Shown here one piece after another: positions 1 to 10,050 of a stretch of 64,000 bases of DNA. Position numbers and translations under genes: made by a program. The stretch lies in NCBI RefSeq assembly GCF_014284235.1, contig NZ_JACOGD010000008.1, forward strand, positions 186,001 through 250,000, written 5' to 3'. The stretch's first letter is position 1. The number at the start of each line of letters is the position of its first letter. Source of the stretch: Cognatundibacterium curvum (GTDB lineage Bacteria > Pseudomonadota > Gammaproteobacteria > Burkholderiales > Burkholderiaceae_D). The notes under the pieces are model-generated. The model searched no databases. It was not told the origin of the DNA and saw nothing but the letters and a program-made list of their open reading frames with translations.

Positions 1-5
1 GCCGC

Positions 6-422
6 TTAGTGAGCGCTGCCACAGGAACGTCCTGCACTGATCATGGGCGCATCGCGGCCAGTCTCACCCGGATGCCCTGCTGCCTGCAGCTTTTGCAGAT
101 AGTCTTGCCACAGCTGGCTCTGATTTTCGCCTAACCAGTATAAATACTCCCAGGTGAAAATCCCTGAGCTGTGTTCGTCAGAGAATAAGGGGCGCACCGC
201 ATAATTCCCAACCGGTTCTATGCCCACCAGACTGACTTCACGCTTACCGGTTTGCAGGGTTTCCTGCCCCACGCCGTGACCACGTACTTCCGCTGAAGGT
301 GAATACACGCGCATCAGCTCAAACGGCAGTACAAAGCTGCGACCATCGTCGAAGCTGATTTCCAGGACGCGCGACTGGGTACGCGCATTGAGTGAAGTAG
401 GTTGTGGTTTAGCTGTACTCAT
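6..422 (-). CDS. DUF971 (GBBH-like N-terminal domain) protein
   Basis: A 138-residue protein made almost entirely of a DUF971 domain, the fold found at the N-terminus of gamma-butyrobetaine hydroxylases. The family core is visible: a beta-rich start with FDDGRSFVLPFELMRVYSPS, then SAEVRGHG, then SDEHSSGIFTWEYLYWLG near residues 80-98. The biochemical role of stand-alone bacterial members is not established. It starts at an ATG 5 bases after the HIT gene stop, so it is probably the third gene of an operon with the oxidoreductase and HIT genes. In Burkholderiales this gene often precedes ubiE, which would lie outside the window. The family call is secure; the function is open. Confidence 0.85.
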   Translation of the reverse strand: MSTAKPQPTSLNARTQSRVLEISFDDGRSFVLPFELMRVYSPSAEVRGHGVGQETLQTGKREVSLVGIEPVGNYAVRPLFSDEHSSGIFTWEYLYWLGENQSQLWQDYLQKLQAAGHPGETGRDAPMISAGRSCGSAH

Positions 423-427
423 CGTTG

Positions 428-880
428 TTATATGCTGGATAAGCGCTGTTGTATGGCGCGGATCAATTGTGGCAGGCGTTCACGTCTGGCACTCAGAATT
501 TCTTCTGCTGGGCCGCTGGTCTGTGCTGCGGCCCAGACCGGATTCGGAAAATGAGTGTCATCCAGATAGCGCGGTATCACATGCCAGTGCAAATGCGGCA
601 CCATATTACCAAAACTGGCCAGATTGATCTTATGCGGCTGCAGCACTTCACGCTGTGCCGCTTCCACCTGCCACACCACCTGCATGATTTCCTGCCGTTC
701 CGCCTCAGACAAATCGGTCATTTCTTTGACGTGCTGATTCCAGATCACGCGGCAAAAGCCTGGATAATTCACATCATCCACCAAAATCACACGCCAGTTA
801 GCGCTGCTTACAATAAGCTGCGCCTGAGTAGCCGCACATAATTCACAGCCGGGCACGGCTTCATGCTGAACAGACTGCAT
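428..880 (-). CDS. HIT family protein
   Basis: A 150-residue histidine-triad protein. HIT proteins hydrolyse or transfer nucleotidyl groups (AMP-lysine, dinucleoside polyphosphates). The active-site triad HLHWHV is seen at residues 96-101, followed by IPRYLDD. The N-terminal CELC pair (residues 12-15) resembles the metal-binding cysteines of some HIT proteins. A GTG lies one codon upstream at 883, but the ATG at 880 shares one base with the stop of the upstream oxidoreductase (TGATG), which suggests translational coupling, so I chose it. Length is normal for the family. Substrate cannot be told from sequence. Confidence 0.88.
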   Translation of the reverse strand: MQSVQHEAVPGCELCAATQAQLIVSSANWRVILVDDVNYPGFCRVIWNQHVKEMTDLSEAERQEIMQVVWQVEAAQREVLQPHKINLASFGNMVPHLHWHVIPRYLDDTHFPNPVWAAAQTSGPAEEILSARRERLPQLIRAIQQRLSSI

Positions 881-3800
881 CACACCAATACCCTTTCAAT
901 TCCGCCGTTATTCGCTTTTTCCACATACTCGGGCAACCAGTTCTCACCCAGTATATGTTTCGCCATTTCGACCACGATGTAATCTGCCTCAGTGCCGCTG
1001 TCGTCGTTATAGCGCGACAGGCCTTGCATACAGGATGGGCAGGAGGTAAGAATTTTCACATCACCGCTGAAGCCATCCGCGCGCAGCTTATCGGCACCGC
1101 GCTGCATTTCACCTTCTTTGCGGAAGCGTATCTGAGTAGATATGTCAGGACGGCTGACTGCCAGCGTGCCAGACTCACCGCAGCAGCGTTCGTTTTTCTC
1201 TATCTTCTGCGTACCATTGGCAGCTGGAATCAGCGCGTTCACTGTCTTCAGCGGGTCCTGTAACTTCATCGGCGTATGGCAGGGATCGTGATACATGTAA
1301 CGGGTGCCGGTCACGCCTTCCAGACGTACATTTTTCTCCATCAGATATTCATGGATATCGATAATGCGGCAACCCGGGAAAATTTTATCAAACTCATAGG
1401 TCGCGAGCTGGTCATAGCAAGTACCGCAAGACACCACCACCGTTTTGATATCCAGATAATTGAGCGTATTCGCCATGCGATGAAACAGCACGCGGTTATC
1501 CGTCATCATTTTCTCTGCCTTATCAAACTGGCCGTTACCACGTTGCGGATAGCCGCAGCACAGATAGCCAGGTGGCAGCACCGTCTGCACACCGACATTC
1601 CACAACATCGCCTGCGTCGCCAGACCTACCTGTGAGAACAGACGTTCCGAGCCACAGCCGGGGAAGTAAAACACGGCTTCGGTATCAGCATTGGTGGTGT
1701 GCGGATTACGGATAATCGGCACCACTTTATCATCCTCAATATCAAGCAAAGCGCGCGCAGTTTTCTTAGGCAGATTGCCCGGCATTTTTTTATTGATGAA
1801 GTGGATGACCTGCTCTTTGACCGGTGCGCGGCCTACCGTTGCGGGTGGCGCCTTAGTCTGCTTTTTCACCACTTTCTTCAGTAAATCATGACCGAAGCGC
1901 TGCGCTTTATAGCCCAGCCCTACCATGACCTGACGGGTCGCATTAATCGTGGCCGGGTCAGTCGCATTCAGGAAGAACATCGCAGCCGAGGTACCCGGAT
2001 TGAATTTTTTTTGTCCCATTTTGCGCAGCAAATTGCGCATATTCATGGATACATCACCAAAGTCGATATCCACCGGGCAGGGGTTCACGCATTTGTGGCA
2101 GACCGTGCAGTGATCGGCCACATCCGAGAATTCATCCCAGTGTTTGATCGAGATGCCACGCCGGGTCTGCTCTTCATACAGGAAGGCTTCGACCAGCAAG
2201 GAAGTCGCGAGAATTTTGTTGCGCGGCGAATACAGCAGATTCGCGCGCGGCACATGGGTGGCACACACCGGTTTGCATTTACCGCAGCGCAGGCAATCCT
2301 TGACGCTGTTGGCGATCGCACCGATATCGCTTTGCTGCATGATCAGCGATTCATGGCCCATCAGACCGAAAGAAGGCGTATATGCATTGCGTAAATCTGC
2401 GGCGAACTCGGGCAGATTCAGCAGCTTGCCTTTATTGAAGCGGCCTTCAGGATCGATTCTTTGTTTGTAGCTGCGGAAGTCAGAGATTTCTTCTTCAGTC
2501 AGAAATTCCAGCTTGGTGATACCGATACCGTGCTCGCCTGAAATCACGCCATTGAGCGAACGTGCCAGCACCATGATGCGCGCTACCGCATGATGCGCCA
2601 CCTGCAGCATCGCATAGTCATCCGAGTTCACCGGCAAATTGGTATGCACATTGCCGTCACCCGCATGCATATGCAAAGCGACAAACACACGGCTGCGCAG
2701 CACTTTTTTATGCAACGCGACGCACTCATCGAGTATCAGGCGGAATGCAGCGCCGTTAAAAATCTGACGTAAAGGACTGCGTAATTCGTTTTTCCAGGAC
2801 ACGCGTATGGTTCTGTCCTGCACCAGCGAAAACACAGTCGCATCAGGCTGGCGTTGCAGCCTCTCTTCAACATTAGCGGCCAGTTTTTCCAGGCCCAGTT
2901 GCAGTAATTCGGACTGCGCTTCACGCAAAGGCTTATCCAGTTGCTGTAATAAATAAGACCAGCGCGCCTGGGTCGCATCGAGTAATGCCTGGGTTTGCAA
3001 TACCCGGTCTTCCAGCAATTCAGCCGCCGGAATATCGTCACCATCGGCATCCTCACTCTTACCCAGCGGCAGATTGCCTTTGCTGAAAAACGCTTTCAGC
3101 TCAGCTAGCATGGCGAGCTTATTTTGTATCGATAATTCGATATTGATACGTTCTATACCATCGGTGTATTCGCCCATACGATTGAGCGGTATCACCACGT
3201 CTTCATTAATTTTGAAGGCATTGGTATGCTTGGAAATAGCGGCTGTTTTGGCGCGGTCCAGCCAGAATTTTTTACGCGCTTCCGGGCTCACCGCGACAAA
3301 GCCTTCGCCCACGCGGGTGTTCGCGATGCGTATCACTTCCGAGGCGGCGCGTGCCACCGCATCTTCATCATCACCGACGATATCGCCGAACAAGGCCATT
3401 TTCGGCAACACGCCACGTTTCGATTTGGTGGTGTAGCCGACTGCTTTCAGATAACGCTCGTCCAGATGCTCCAGACCGGCCAGTATCGCGCCACCCTGCT
3501 TGCTTTCGCCATCCAGATAATCTTTGATCTCGACGATGCTAGGGATGGCATCCCTGGCCTGGCCAAAAAATTCCAGACAAACGGTACGTGCGAATTTCGG
3601 CATTTTGTGCAAAATCCAGCGTGCTGAAGTGATCAGCCCATCACATCCTTCTTTTTGCACACCCGGCAAGCCAGCCAGGAATTTATCAGTCACGTCCTTA
3701 CCCAAGCCCTCTTTGCGGAATACCCGGCCCTTGATTTCCAGCTGCTCGGTCTTGAAAGGCTGCTTATCGCCGGGATGGGTCCACTCCAGACGGAATTTCG

Positions 3801-4857
3801 CCAGCTCCACATCGTGGATTTTGCCCAGATTATGTTCCAGACGCGTGACTTCCAGCCAGTCGCCATTCGGATCAACCATTTTCCAGGAAGCCAGGTTATC
3901 CAGCGCGGTGCCCCACAATACGGCTTTCTTACCGCCTGCATTCATCGCCACATTGCCGCCTATGCAGGATGCCTCGGCCGATGTCGGGTCGACTGCAAAT
4001 ACGAAGCCAGCTTTTTCTGCCGCATCCGACACCCGTTTCGTCACCACTCCGGCGCCGGAATAGATGGTTGCATAGTCGCGATCCACACCCGGCAAGCGCG
4101 TCATTTCTACCGCTCCCAGGGTTTCCAGTTTTTCCGTGTTAATCACGGCCGACAAAGGCGTGAGCGGAATCGCACCACCGGTATAGCCGGTGCCACCGCC
4201 GCGTGGAATGATGGTCAGCCCAAGTTCTATACAAGTCTTGACCAGACCTGCCATCTCGTCTTCGGTATCCGGCGTCAGTACCACGAACGGATATTCGACG
4301 CGCCAGTCAGTCGCATCCGTCACATGGGAAACGCGGCTCAGGCCATCAAATTTGATATTGTCTTTGGCGGTATAGCGCGCCAGCAGACGGCTGGCTTTTT
4401 TACGCAAATCATAGGTATCACGGAATTCACGCGCAAAATCGGCCACCGCTTTGCGCGCAGCCAGTACCAGCGTTTCCACGCTATTGCTACGCTCGGCATC
4501 GTCATCATTCTGGGTATTCAGACGGCGTTTTTCGACTTCCGCCAAACGGTGATTCAGCGCATCAATCAGTGCCTGACGCCGTCCCGGATTATCCAGCATA
4601 TCGTCCTGCAGATACGGGTTACGGCGCACGACCCAAATATCGCCCAGCACCTCATACAACATGCGCGCAGAACGCCCGGTCTGGCGCTTACCGCGCAACT
4701 GATCCAGCAAAGACCATGCATCTTCGCCGAGTAAGCGGATCACAATTTCACGGTCTGAAAAGGAGGTGTAGTTATAAGGGATTTCCCGGACACGGGTAGG
4801 TAAAGCGCCCTGCGGCGTCTCGGCATGCAGGGTGGGTATCTGGACTGGAGCGTTCAT
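880..4857 (-). CDS. FAD-binding / 4Fe-4S oxidoreductase (DUF3683, GlcD-GlpC-like fusion)
   Basis: A 1325-residue protein that joins several modules normally found on separate subunits. An N-terminal DUF3683-type region (about residues 20-150) is followed by an FAD_binding_4 domain with the PP-loop-like [11 protein letters not shown] (about 218-228). Next comes a GlcD/Dld-type FAD-linked oxidase C-terminal domain containing [10 protein letters not shown]. Two 4Fe-4S motifs follow ([11 protein letters not shown] near 852, [12 protein letters not shown] near 917), then two CCG domains (CCGYPQ near 1099, CCGESG near 1226) as in GlpC/LutA-type subunits. The layout fits a 2-hydroxyacid (D-lactate or glycolate-like) dehydrogenase feeding electrons through Fe-S clusters; the substrate is unknown. 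An ATG at 4905 is possible, but 4857 begins the conserved MNAPVQIP-type start. It heads the operon with HIT and DUF971. Confidence 0.88.
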   Translation of the reverse strand: MNAPVQIPTLHAETPQGALPTRVREIPYNYTSFSDREIVIRLLGEDAWSLLDQLRGKRQTGRSARMLYEVLGDIWVVRRNPYLQDDMLDNPGRRQALIDALNHRLAEVEKRRLNTQNDDDAERSNSVETLVLAARKAVADFAREFRDTYDLRKKASRLLARYTAKDNIKFDGLSRVSHVTDATDWRVEYPFVVLTPDTEDEMAGLVKTCIELGLTIIPRGGGTGYTGGAIPLTPLSAVINTEKLETLGAVEMTRLPGVDRDYATIYSGAGVVTKRVSDAAEKAGFVFAVDPTSAEASCIGGNVAMNAGGKKAVLWGTALDNLASWKMVDPNGDWLEVTRLEHNLGKIHDVELAKFRLEWTHPGDKQPFKTEQLEIKGRVFRKEGLGKDVTDKFLAGLPGVQKEGCDGLITSARWILHKMPKFARTVCLEFFGQARDAIPSIVEIKDYLDGESKQGGAILAGLEHLDERYLKAVGYTTKSKRGVLPKMALFGDIVGDDEDAVARAASEVIRIANTRVGEGFVAVSPEARKKFWLDRAKTAAISKHTNAFKINEDVVIPLNRMGEYTDGIERINIELSIQNKLAMLAELKAFFSKGNLPLGKSEDADGDDIPAAELLEDRVLQTQALLDATQARWSYLLQQLDKPLREAQSELLQLGLEKLAANVEERLQRQPDATVFSLVQDRTIRVSWKNELRSPLRQIFNGAAFRLILDECVALHKKVLRSRVFVALHMHAGDGNVHTNLPVNSDDYAMLQVAHHAVARIMVLARSLNGVISGEHGIGITKLEFLTEEEISDFRSYKQRIDPEGRFNKGKLLNLPEFAADLRNAYTPSFGLMGHESLIMQQSDIGAIANSVKDCLRCGKCKPVCATHVPRANLLYSPRNKILATSLLVEAFLYEEQTRRGISIKHWDEFSDVADHCTVCHKCVNPCPVDIDFGDVSMNMRNLLRKMGQKKFNPGTSAAMFFLNATDPATINATRQVMVGLGYKAQRFGHDLLKKVVKKQTKAPPATVGRAPVKEQVIHFINKKMPGNLPKKTARALLDIEDDKVVPIIRNPHTTNADTEAVFYFPGCGSERLFSQVGLATQAMLWNVGVQTVLPPGYLCCGYPQRGNGQFDKAEKMMTDNRVLFHRMANTLNYLDIKTVVVSCGTCYDQLATYEFDKIFPGCRIIDIHEYLMEKNVRLEGVTGTRYMYHDPCHTPMKLQDPLKTVNALIPAANGTQKIEKNERCCGESGTLAVSRPDISTQIRFRKEGEMQRGADKLRADGFSGDVKILTSCPSCMQGLSRYNDDSGTEADYIVVEMAKHILGENWLPEYVEKANNGGIERVLV

Positions 4858-5250
4858 GTGCGGCGGCTTAGACGATGGCAGACAGCGCAGGCAGGCTGCC
4901 GGCAAACCAGCGCCAGCGTACCAACTTGCTTCTGTCTGAGGTTTCTTAAAGGCTTATTCTAACTTATTGCGATGCACCATGCGGCAACAGCCTTGAAGTT
5001 TGTACGGCTATGGCCCCATTTTGTGGCATTTGACCAAAGTTTATTCAGCAAAGTACCGCTATTTTGCTCAAAATAATGAAAATTTACCTATCACGCCTAA
5101 TTCCAAGATGAAATAAACCGTTCAGCTTATGTGCCTTAGGCCAGGATTAAGCAAAACCCGGAAGCAGACGGCCCCCTCTTTCATCCATCTTGTCTCATCG
5201 CCACCGCATGCGACCCAATCAACGGCCCGTCAACGGTAACAATGAAAAAA
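4858..5250. other. intergenic region upstream of the oxidoreductase operon
   Basis: A non-coding stretch of about 390 bases between the oxidoreductase start and the BLUF gene stop, both on the minus strand. It must hold the operon promoter. A minus-strand TAGAAT hexamer (4961-4956) resembles a -10 box, but no -35 sits at a good distance. I see no RNA gene, clear terminator or credible small ORF. Confidence 0.5.
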
Positions 5251-5691
5251 TCAAGCGACACAGCGCTTGGAATTTTGCCAGAAGTGCAGTAACAACTTTA
5301 AACCAGGCGACACATGAGATGCCCCCTTGAGATTGCTGCGTTCATGGTTCCAGTGCGCCTGGGCAATCGCTTGCAGCTCTGAGGCCGAGCCCTCCGCGAA
5401 TCCCATCGACCAGGACGAGAAGTGACGCAGGAGTATGGGTTCGCTCACTAACTCACAAATATTTCGATGAGAGAGAGAACGACGAATACGCTCATAGACG
5501 AGATCAACTGCGTCTTTAGAACCCTCAAGGTATTGAAAAAAACTACCGTCATTATGCAACAGCACCCCGGTAACATCGCACTTACGATTGAAGGCTCTGG
5601 CATCTACAAGTAAAGCATCAATCGCCTCTGGAGTACTTAATCGTTCTGTTGCAGTACTGATGTAGGCTAAGGCATAAAGTTTTTTTGGCAT
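5251..5691 (-). CDS. BLUF domain blue-light sensor protein
   Basis: A 146-residue single-domain BLUF protein (blue light using FAD), a flavin photoreceptor. The residues that define the photocycle are present: Tyr10 in LYALAYIS, Asn35 in FNRKCDVTG, Gln53 in SFFQYLEG, and Trp94 with Met96 in SWSMGF. The domain covers residues 1-100. The remaining 46 residues should form the C-terminal helices seen in short BLUF proteins such as PixD and BlrB. There is no fused EAL or output domain, so output must go through a partner protein that is not obvious here. It stands alone between long non-coding gaps. A GGDEF-EAL gene lies 6 kb away, but nothing links the two. Confidence 0.9.
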   Translation of the reverse strand: MPKKLYALAYISTATERLSTPEAIDALLVDARAFNRKCDVTGVLLHNDGSFFQYLEGSKDAVDLVYERIRRSLSHRNICELVSEPILLRHFSSWSMGFAEGSASELQAIAQAHWNHERSNLKGASHVSPGLKLLLHFWQNSKRCVA

Positions 5692-6317
5692 TGTTTTATA
5701 TAAGCGCGAACGTCGATGGATTCAGGAAGCTCCGCAAACCGCAACATGTCGGGCAAATCAAATGCAACCGGATGGGAGACTGCCACATAGGTTTTCTCAA
5801 CTACGCAAACACACTAGCCGGACGATGTTCCGGCGAGCTTCACTCTTTACCGTACAATTTGCACTGCCTGAGTCGCTATGATGTTGCCTGCTGGCGAAAC
5901 GGACATCGTTTGCAGCGTTGCCTCCTAATGCACCAAAGGGTTCTTAGCCTTACCTGCACCAATTTGCGTCAGTTCTGACATAACAACGCAAGACTATGTG
6001 TCGGCAAAGCGCCGGAGGATGCAAGCAATCACGCAAATGTTAACAGGCCCTGGTTGATGCAAAGAATTATATGTATATGACTTGCCAAAATACCAGTAAA
6101 TTTATAAACAGATATGCACTTTCAGCGATTCAATTGAATTTCACGGCCAGTCATGCGCCAGTTGCATCAGACAAACCGTAACAGGAAAACGAAGCAGAAT
6201 ACTGATTGAATGAATGCGTAAGGAAAAGAAGATTTTTGGAATGCATCAGTATAGATTTTGCGTAAAAATACTTAATCACGCATATACACATTCGCGCCTC
6301 TGAGACGTGAATCAAAA
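5692..6317. other. long AT-rich non-coding region containing a decayed repeat copy
   Basis: About 630 bases upstream of the BLUF gene. It contains a degenerate copy of the dispersed inverted-repeat element (5796-5976). From about 5980 to 6317 it is AT-rich with no coding signal. Small forward reading frames here run through the repeat and lack protein-like character. The BLUF promoter presumably lies in the first 100 bases. Confidence 0.55.
5796..5976. mobile_element. MITE-like element, copy A (degenerate, long form)
   Basis: About 181 bases that align with copy B at 34957-35149. Matching blocks are CTACGCAAAC at the left end, ACTGCCTGAGTCGCTATG in the middle, GTTGCCTGCTGGCGAAACGG, then ATGCACCAAAGGG and a right end AATTTGCGTCAGTTCT. 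Both terminal repeats carry mismatches, so this is probably an old insertion. It encodes no transposase. It lies about 100 bases upstream of the BLUF start codon. Confidence 0.6.
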
Positions 6318-6352
6318 AAAACCCTCAGCTACCGCAGTGCGCTGAGGGTTTT
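6318..6352 (-). terminator. rho-independent terminator of the HAD phosphatase gene
   Basis: A 12-bp stem, AAAACCCTCAGC (6318-6329) with GCTGAGGGTTTT (6341-6352), and an 11-base loop. It lies just downstream of the minus-strand HAD gene stop, with a T run on that strand. Confidence 0.85.
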
Positions 6353-6389
6353 CTGCAAACCAGCGCCTATGCGCTGACAGCCCGTTAAA

Positions 6390-7682
6390 TTAGCCCAACA
6401 AAGCTGCTGCAGTCTTACCTAACTTCAGGGTCGTTTCTACAGGCAACCAGTTACCTGTCGATTCCTGGCGGCCTTGCAGCAGGAAGCGTGGATGCGCTTC
6501 TTTCAGTGCGTCGGCGGCGGCTTTGGACAATTCGCCGATTTTGCCTTTTTTCAGGCGGTTGACGATCAGGCCGACTTCGGTTTCCGGGAAGTCGCGCAGC
6601 ATGTCGTAGTCGCCATCGCTGTCACCCGCAACAAATACCGGGCCATAGCCTTTTTTGGCGACCAGTTCTTGTTTGATCACGATAGTTTTTCCCGGACCCC
6701 AGTTCAGTGTCCAGTTTTTGCGATAGGCGTTTTTGTAAACTTCGCCGTCTTGTTCCAGACGCAGGCCGAGTACGTTTTCACGCTTGACGTGGTAACCGTA
6801 TTTAGGATTGGTGGCGAACTCTGCGACCACATCTTCCAGCGAAGCGGTGCTCACATACACATCGATACCATGATTGCGGAAAGTATCCATCAGTGTCGCC
6901 ACTTCGGTGCACAGACGTATGCCCTGAGAATGCGAAGCAGTGATCACACCGGCCTTACCAGGCAGAGAAGCCGGGCTGGTGAATTTGGCTTTAACCAGAC
7001 TCATACCCAGATTGGCGTCATGCGAGGCTTCTGCCAGTTTGCGTACTTCGCTGACGCTCATGTTAGCGAAGAAGTAAATCACCCATGGATAGCCGACATT
7101 GACGCCGTGGGTATCATTCACTGCTTCGTACAGGAAGTAGAGCTTGGCGCGGAAGTCGAGGAACTGTTCAGTAGTTGAGATGTCTTCCAGCGTACGGCTG
7201 CCGGCCAGACCTTTGTAATTCGCGTGCAGGAAGGCGTAATCGCTGTCGAGATCGGCGCAAATGCTTTCCAGATCGACGACTTTACCGGCCGCATTTTTGA
7301 AGTCAGGCGCAAAATTGCCAGCCGGGACATTCTGACGCACTATCGCAGAGAATTCTGCCGGGCTCAGTTTAAAGGCGAGCTGGTTGATCTGGTACAGCAG
7401 CAAGGCTTCTTCGCAGTCATTCATGATACTGGTGTTATCCCAGTCAAACACAGCGTAAGGCTTGCGCTTAGGATTATAGGTCTTGCTGGTGATGCCATGC
7501 TTAGCGATCAAAGCAGCGATCAGTTCACGATTGCGTGGCGCCCATTTCGCACTGTCCAGGATAACGGCCGGTACGGCCGCGGCTACCGGACGCGCCAGCG
7601 CTGGAGCTGCCAGTGTGGCACCAGCTGCCGTTGCCATCAATCCCTGAATAAAGCCACGACGTGGTTTGTCTGTGTGTTGCAT
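6390..7682 (-). CDS. exported HAD-family phosphatase (Tat signal)
   Basis: A 430-residue haloacid-dehalogenase-superfamily hydrolase related to phosphoserine-phosphatase-like enzymes. The nucleophile motif FDWDNTS has Asp80 and Asp82, and a late VAGDSDGDYDML supplies the acidic motif IV. The N-terminus has a twin-arginine signal (KPRRGFIQG, Arg8-Arg9) followed by a hydrophobic stretch ending ALARPVAAA, so the enzyme is probably folded in the cytoplasm and exported to the periplasm. The substrate is unknown; periplasmic phosphorylated small molecules are plausible. It is a single-gene unit with its own terminator. The upstream gap to the YqaA gene is about 180 bases. Confidence 0.82.
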   Translation of the reverse strand: MQHTDKPRRGFIQGLMATAAGATLAAPALARPVAAAVPAVILDSAKWAPRNRELIAALIAKHGITSKTYNPKRKPYAVFDWDNTSIMNDCEEALLLYQINQLAFKLSPAEFSAIVRQNVPAGNFAPDFKNAAGKVVDLESICADLDSDYAFLHANYKGLAGSRTLEDISTTEQFLDFRAKLYFLYEAVNDTHGVNVGYPWVIYFFANMSVSEVRKLAEASHDANLGMSLVKAKFTSPASLPGKAGVITASHSQGIRLCTEVATLMDTFRNHGIDVYVSTASLEDVVAEFATNPKYGYHVKRENVLGLRLEQDGEVYKNAYRKNWTLNWGPGKTIVIKQELVAKKGYGPVFVAGDSDGDYDMLRDFPETEVGLIVNRLKKGKIGELSKAAADALKEAHPRFLLQGRQESTGNWLPVETTLKLGKTAAALLG

Positions 7683-7860
7683 CGTTATGATCCTTTAATA
7701 GATAGTGAAACGAAATACTGACCAGCGCATCCACGCTGACCGACTATATGAGTAACCCGCGAGTATGTCAGCGATTCATGACACCGTTACGACAAAAACA
7801 TACCCAGCAGAAACAAATGGCAAAATACTACCTGAATCCTGGCGTAAGGTCAGCCTGATT

Positions 7861-8349
7861 TCAGGAAAACAATTCCACCAGACGGCGCCAAAATCCATCT
7901 GGCACTTTCAATAATAAAAACGTAATCGTCACGTAGCGCAGAAACTTACCGATTGCCATGTACAACAAGCTGCTCCAAAACGGCAGCCTGAGCCAGCCTG
8001 CCAGGGTGCAAATCGGATCACCAATAATGGGTAACCAGGCCAGCAGCATGGCTTTCGGGCCGAACCTTTCCAGCCAGCCAAACCAGAAACTGCTGCGCTC
8101 TTTGTGAAAAGCCTTTTCTGCCGCGTAGCCCATCGCATAATCGACCGCTCCACCCAGCGTATTACCGACGGTAGCGACCGCGATCACCAGCCAGAATAGT
8201 TCGGGATTGGCTTTGATGACGGCAAACACGGCAGGCTCTGAGCCCATGGGCAGCAATGTTGCCGAAATAAAACTAACAATAAAGACTGACAGCAAGCCCA
8301 CCTCGGGCACTGCCAGAACCTCAAAAATCCAGTGTATCAGTGCATCCAT
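7861..8349 (-). CDS. YqaA-like small integral membrane protein (DedA/VTT-related)
   Basis: A 162-residue inner-membrane protein of the YqaA/DedA-related group (SNARE-associated, VTT-like fold). Hydrophobic segments lie near residues 16-36, 50-72 and 100-150. The family pattern is seen as LLPMGSEPAVFAV followed by a glycine-rich NTLGGAVDYAMGY. DedA relatives move phospholipids or polyprenyl-phosphate carriers; the role of YqaA is not established. The ATG at 8349 is preceded by GGAAG at a good distance. That ribosome-binding site is part of an 11-bp tandem repeat. It is divergent from ilvA. Confidence 0.85.
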   Translation of the reverse strand: MDALIHWIFEVLAVPEVGLLSVFIVSFISATLLPMGSEPAVFAVIKANPELFWLVIAVATVGNTLGGAVDYAMGYAAEKAFHKERSSFWFGWLERFGPKAMLLAWLPIIGDPICTLAGWLRLPFWSSLLYMAIGKFLRYVTITFLLLKVPDGFWRRLVELFS

Positions 8350-8398
8350 TCGGCTTCCATTCAGCTTTCATTCTGTTTCAATTCAGGTTCAATTCAGC
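8344..8398 (-). repeat. 11-bp tandem repeat array over the yqaA-like start region
   Basis: Read on the minus strand, five head-to-tail 11-base units occur: CTGAATTGAAC, CTGAATTGAAA, CAGAATGAAAG, CTGAATGGAAG and CCGAATGGATG. The fourth contains the GGAAG ribosome-binding site and the fifth the ATG start codon. A further TTACATTCAG (8403-8412, plus strand) matches the unit out of register. Confidence 0.75.
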
Positions 8399-8438
8399 GA
8401 TATTACATTCAGCCTGCGGGTCTCAAAAGCGCATCCAT

Positions 8439-8444
8439 TATAAT
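8439..8444 (+). promoter_or_regulatory. possible -10 box for ilvA
   Basis: A perfect TATAAT hexamer in the divergent yqaA/ilvA region, about 70 bases before the ilvA ATG. No convincing -35 is found at 16-18 bases, so this is tentative. The same bases also read as TATTAT on the minus strand, toward yqaA. Confidence 0.3.
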
Positions 8445-8514
8445 AGGCGCTCAACTACCGCTATTATCAACCCAACTGAGCCTGTTACTGAGCTCAGATT
8501 CAACCTGAACGCAT

Positions 8515-10050
8515 ATGAGCACTGATTATCTGAAAAAGATCCTGACTGCACGCGTCTATGACGTGGCTTTTGAAACACCGCTGGAATTCGCACCCAGCCT
8601 GTCAGCCCGGATGGATAATCGAATTATGTTCAAACGCGAAGACATGCAAAGTGTGTTCAGCTTCAAAATTCGCGGCGCGTATAACAAGATCGCCCATTTG
8701 AATGCTGCCCAGCTCAAGCGCGGTGTGATCTGTGCTTCCGCTGGCAATCATGCACAGGGCGTGGCACTGAGCGCCAAACGACGCGGCTGCAAAGCAGTGA
8801 TCGTGATGCCGACCACCACTCCGCCAGTAAAAATCGACGCGGTGCGTGCGCATGGTGGCGAACTGGTGGAAATCGTGCTGCATGGCGACTCGTATTCCGA
8901 TGCCTACACCCATGCGCTGGAGCTGGAAAAAAAACGTAAGCTGACCTTTGTCCATCCTTTCGATGATCCGGATGTGATCGCCGGTCAGGGTACGGTGGGT
9001 ATGGAAATCCTGCGCCAGCACGCTGGTCCTATTCATGCGATTTTTGTTGCAATTGGTGGCGGTGGCCTGATTGCGGGCGTATCCGCCTATGTCAAAGCAA
9101 TCCGCCCTGACATTAAGATCATCGGTGTGCAAACCACAGATTCTGATGGCATGGCACGCAGTCTGGCCGCAGGAAAACGGGTGACGCTGAACGATGTCGG
9201 CCTGTTCTCGGATGGTACTGCAGTGAAGCTGGTGGGTGAAGAAACCTTCCGCCTCGCAAAAATGTATGTGGATGAAGTCATCACGGTTGATACCGATGCG
9301 GTCTGCGCTGCAATTAAAGACGTATTCCAGGATACGCGCAGCATATTGGAACCCGCCGGTGCACTGGCGGTGGCTGGCTGTAAAGCCTACATCGAGCGCG
9401 CCAAAGCTCAGAAAAAACCGCTGAAAAACGAAACTCTGGTGACAATAGCCTGCGGTGCGAATATGAATTTTGACCGGCTGCGCTTTGTGGCTGAACGCGC
9501 CGAAGTCGGTGAAGCACGTGAAGCCGTATTTGCCGTGACCATACCCGAAGAGCGCGGCAGTTTCCGTCGTTTCTGCGAACTGGTCGGTGCACGTAATGTC
9601 ACTGAATTCAACTATCGCATCAGCGATGATAAAGCCGCGCATATTTTTGTCGGCATCCAGGTCAATGACAAGCTGGAGTCCAGCAAGATTGCCAAAAATT
9701 TTGAGAAACATGGTTTCCCAACTTTGGATTTAACGCATGATGAACTCGCCAAGCTGCATATCCGCCATCTGGTCGGTGGTAAGAGTGGTCTGGCGCAGGA
9801 TGAGCTGCTGTATCGCTTTGAATTCCCTGAGCGTCCCGGAGCATTGATGCGCTTCTTAAACAGCATGGCACCGAACTGGAATATCAGCCTGTTCCACTAT
9901 CGTAATCACGGCGCCGACTATGGCCGTACGCTGGTCGGCTTGCAGGTACCGAAAAAAGAAATGAAGGACTTCCGCTCCTTCCTGTCCACGCTGGGCTATC
10001 GCTACTGGGATGAGAGTCAGAATCCAGTATACAAATTATTTTTAGGCTGA
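8515..10050 (+). CDS. ilvA: biosynthetic threonine ammonia-lyase (threonine deaminase)
   Basis: A 511-residue PLP enzyme that converts L-threonine to 2-oxobutanoate and ammonia, the first step toward isoleucine. The PLP lysine is Lys51 in SFKIRGAYNK. The phosphate-binding loop is the glycine-rich IGGGGLIAG near residues 182-190, and SAGNHAQGVALSA is the conserved substrate loop. The catalytic domain (about 1-320) is followed by two ACT-like regulatory domains (GSFRRFCELVG and RPGALMRFLN), as in the long, isoleucine-inhibited biosynthetic form. Length matches E. coli IlvA. queF follows after 48 bases, so co-transcription is possible but functionally unrelated. Confidence 0.97.
   Translation: MSTDYLKKILTARVYDVAFETPLEFAPSLSARMDNRIMFKREDMQSVFSFKIRGAYNKIAHLNAAQLKRGVICASAGNHAQGVALSAKRRGCKAVIVMPTTTPPVKIDAVRAHGGELVEIVLHGDSYSDAYTHALELEKKRKLTFVHPFDDPDVIAGQGTVGMEILRQHAGPIHAIFVAIGGGGLIAGVSAYVKAIRPDIKIIGVQTTDSDGMARSLAAGKRVTLNDVGLFSDGTAVKLVGEETFRLAKMYVDEVITVDTDAVCAAIKDVFQDTRSILEPAGALAVAGCKAYIERAKAQKKPLKNETLVTIACGANMNFDRLRFVAERAEVGEAREAVFAVTIPEERGSFRRFCELVGARNVTEFNYRISDDKAAHIFVGIQVNDKLESSKIAKNFEKHGFPTLDLTHDELAKLHIRHLVGGKSGLAQDELLYRFEFPERPGALMRFLNSMAPNWNISLFHYRNHGADYGRTLVGLQVPKKEMKDFRSFLSTLGYRYWDESQNPVYKLFLG

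Noticed and set aside
5685-5978. Forward 97-codon reading frame opposite the BLUF upstream region
   Set aside because: It runs through the decayed repeat copy, has no ribosome-binding site and no protein-like pattern.
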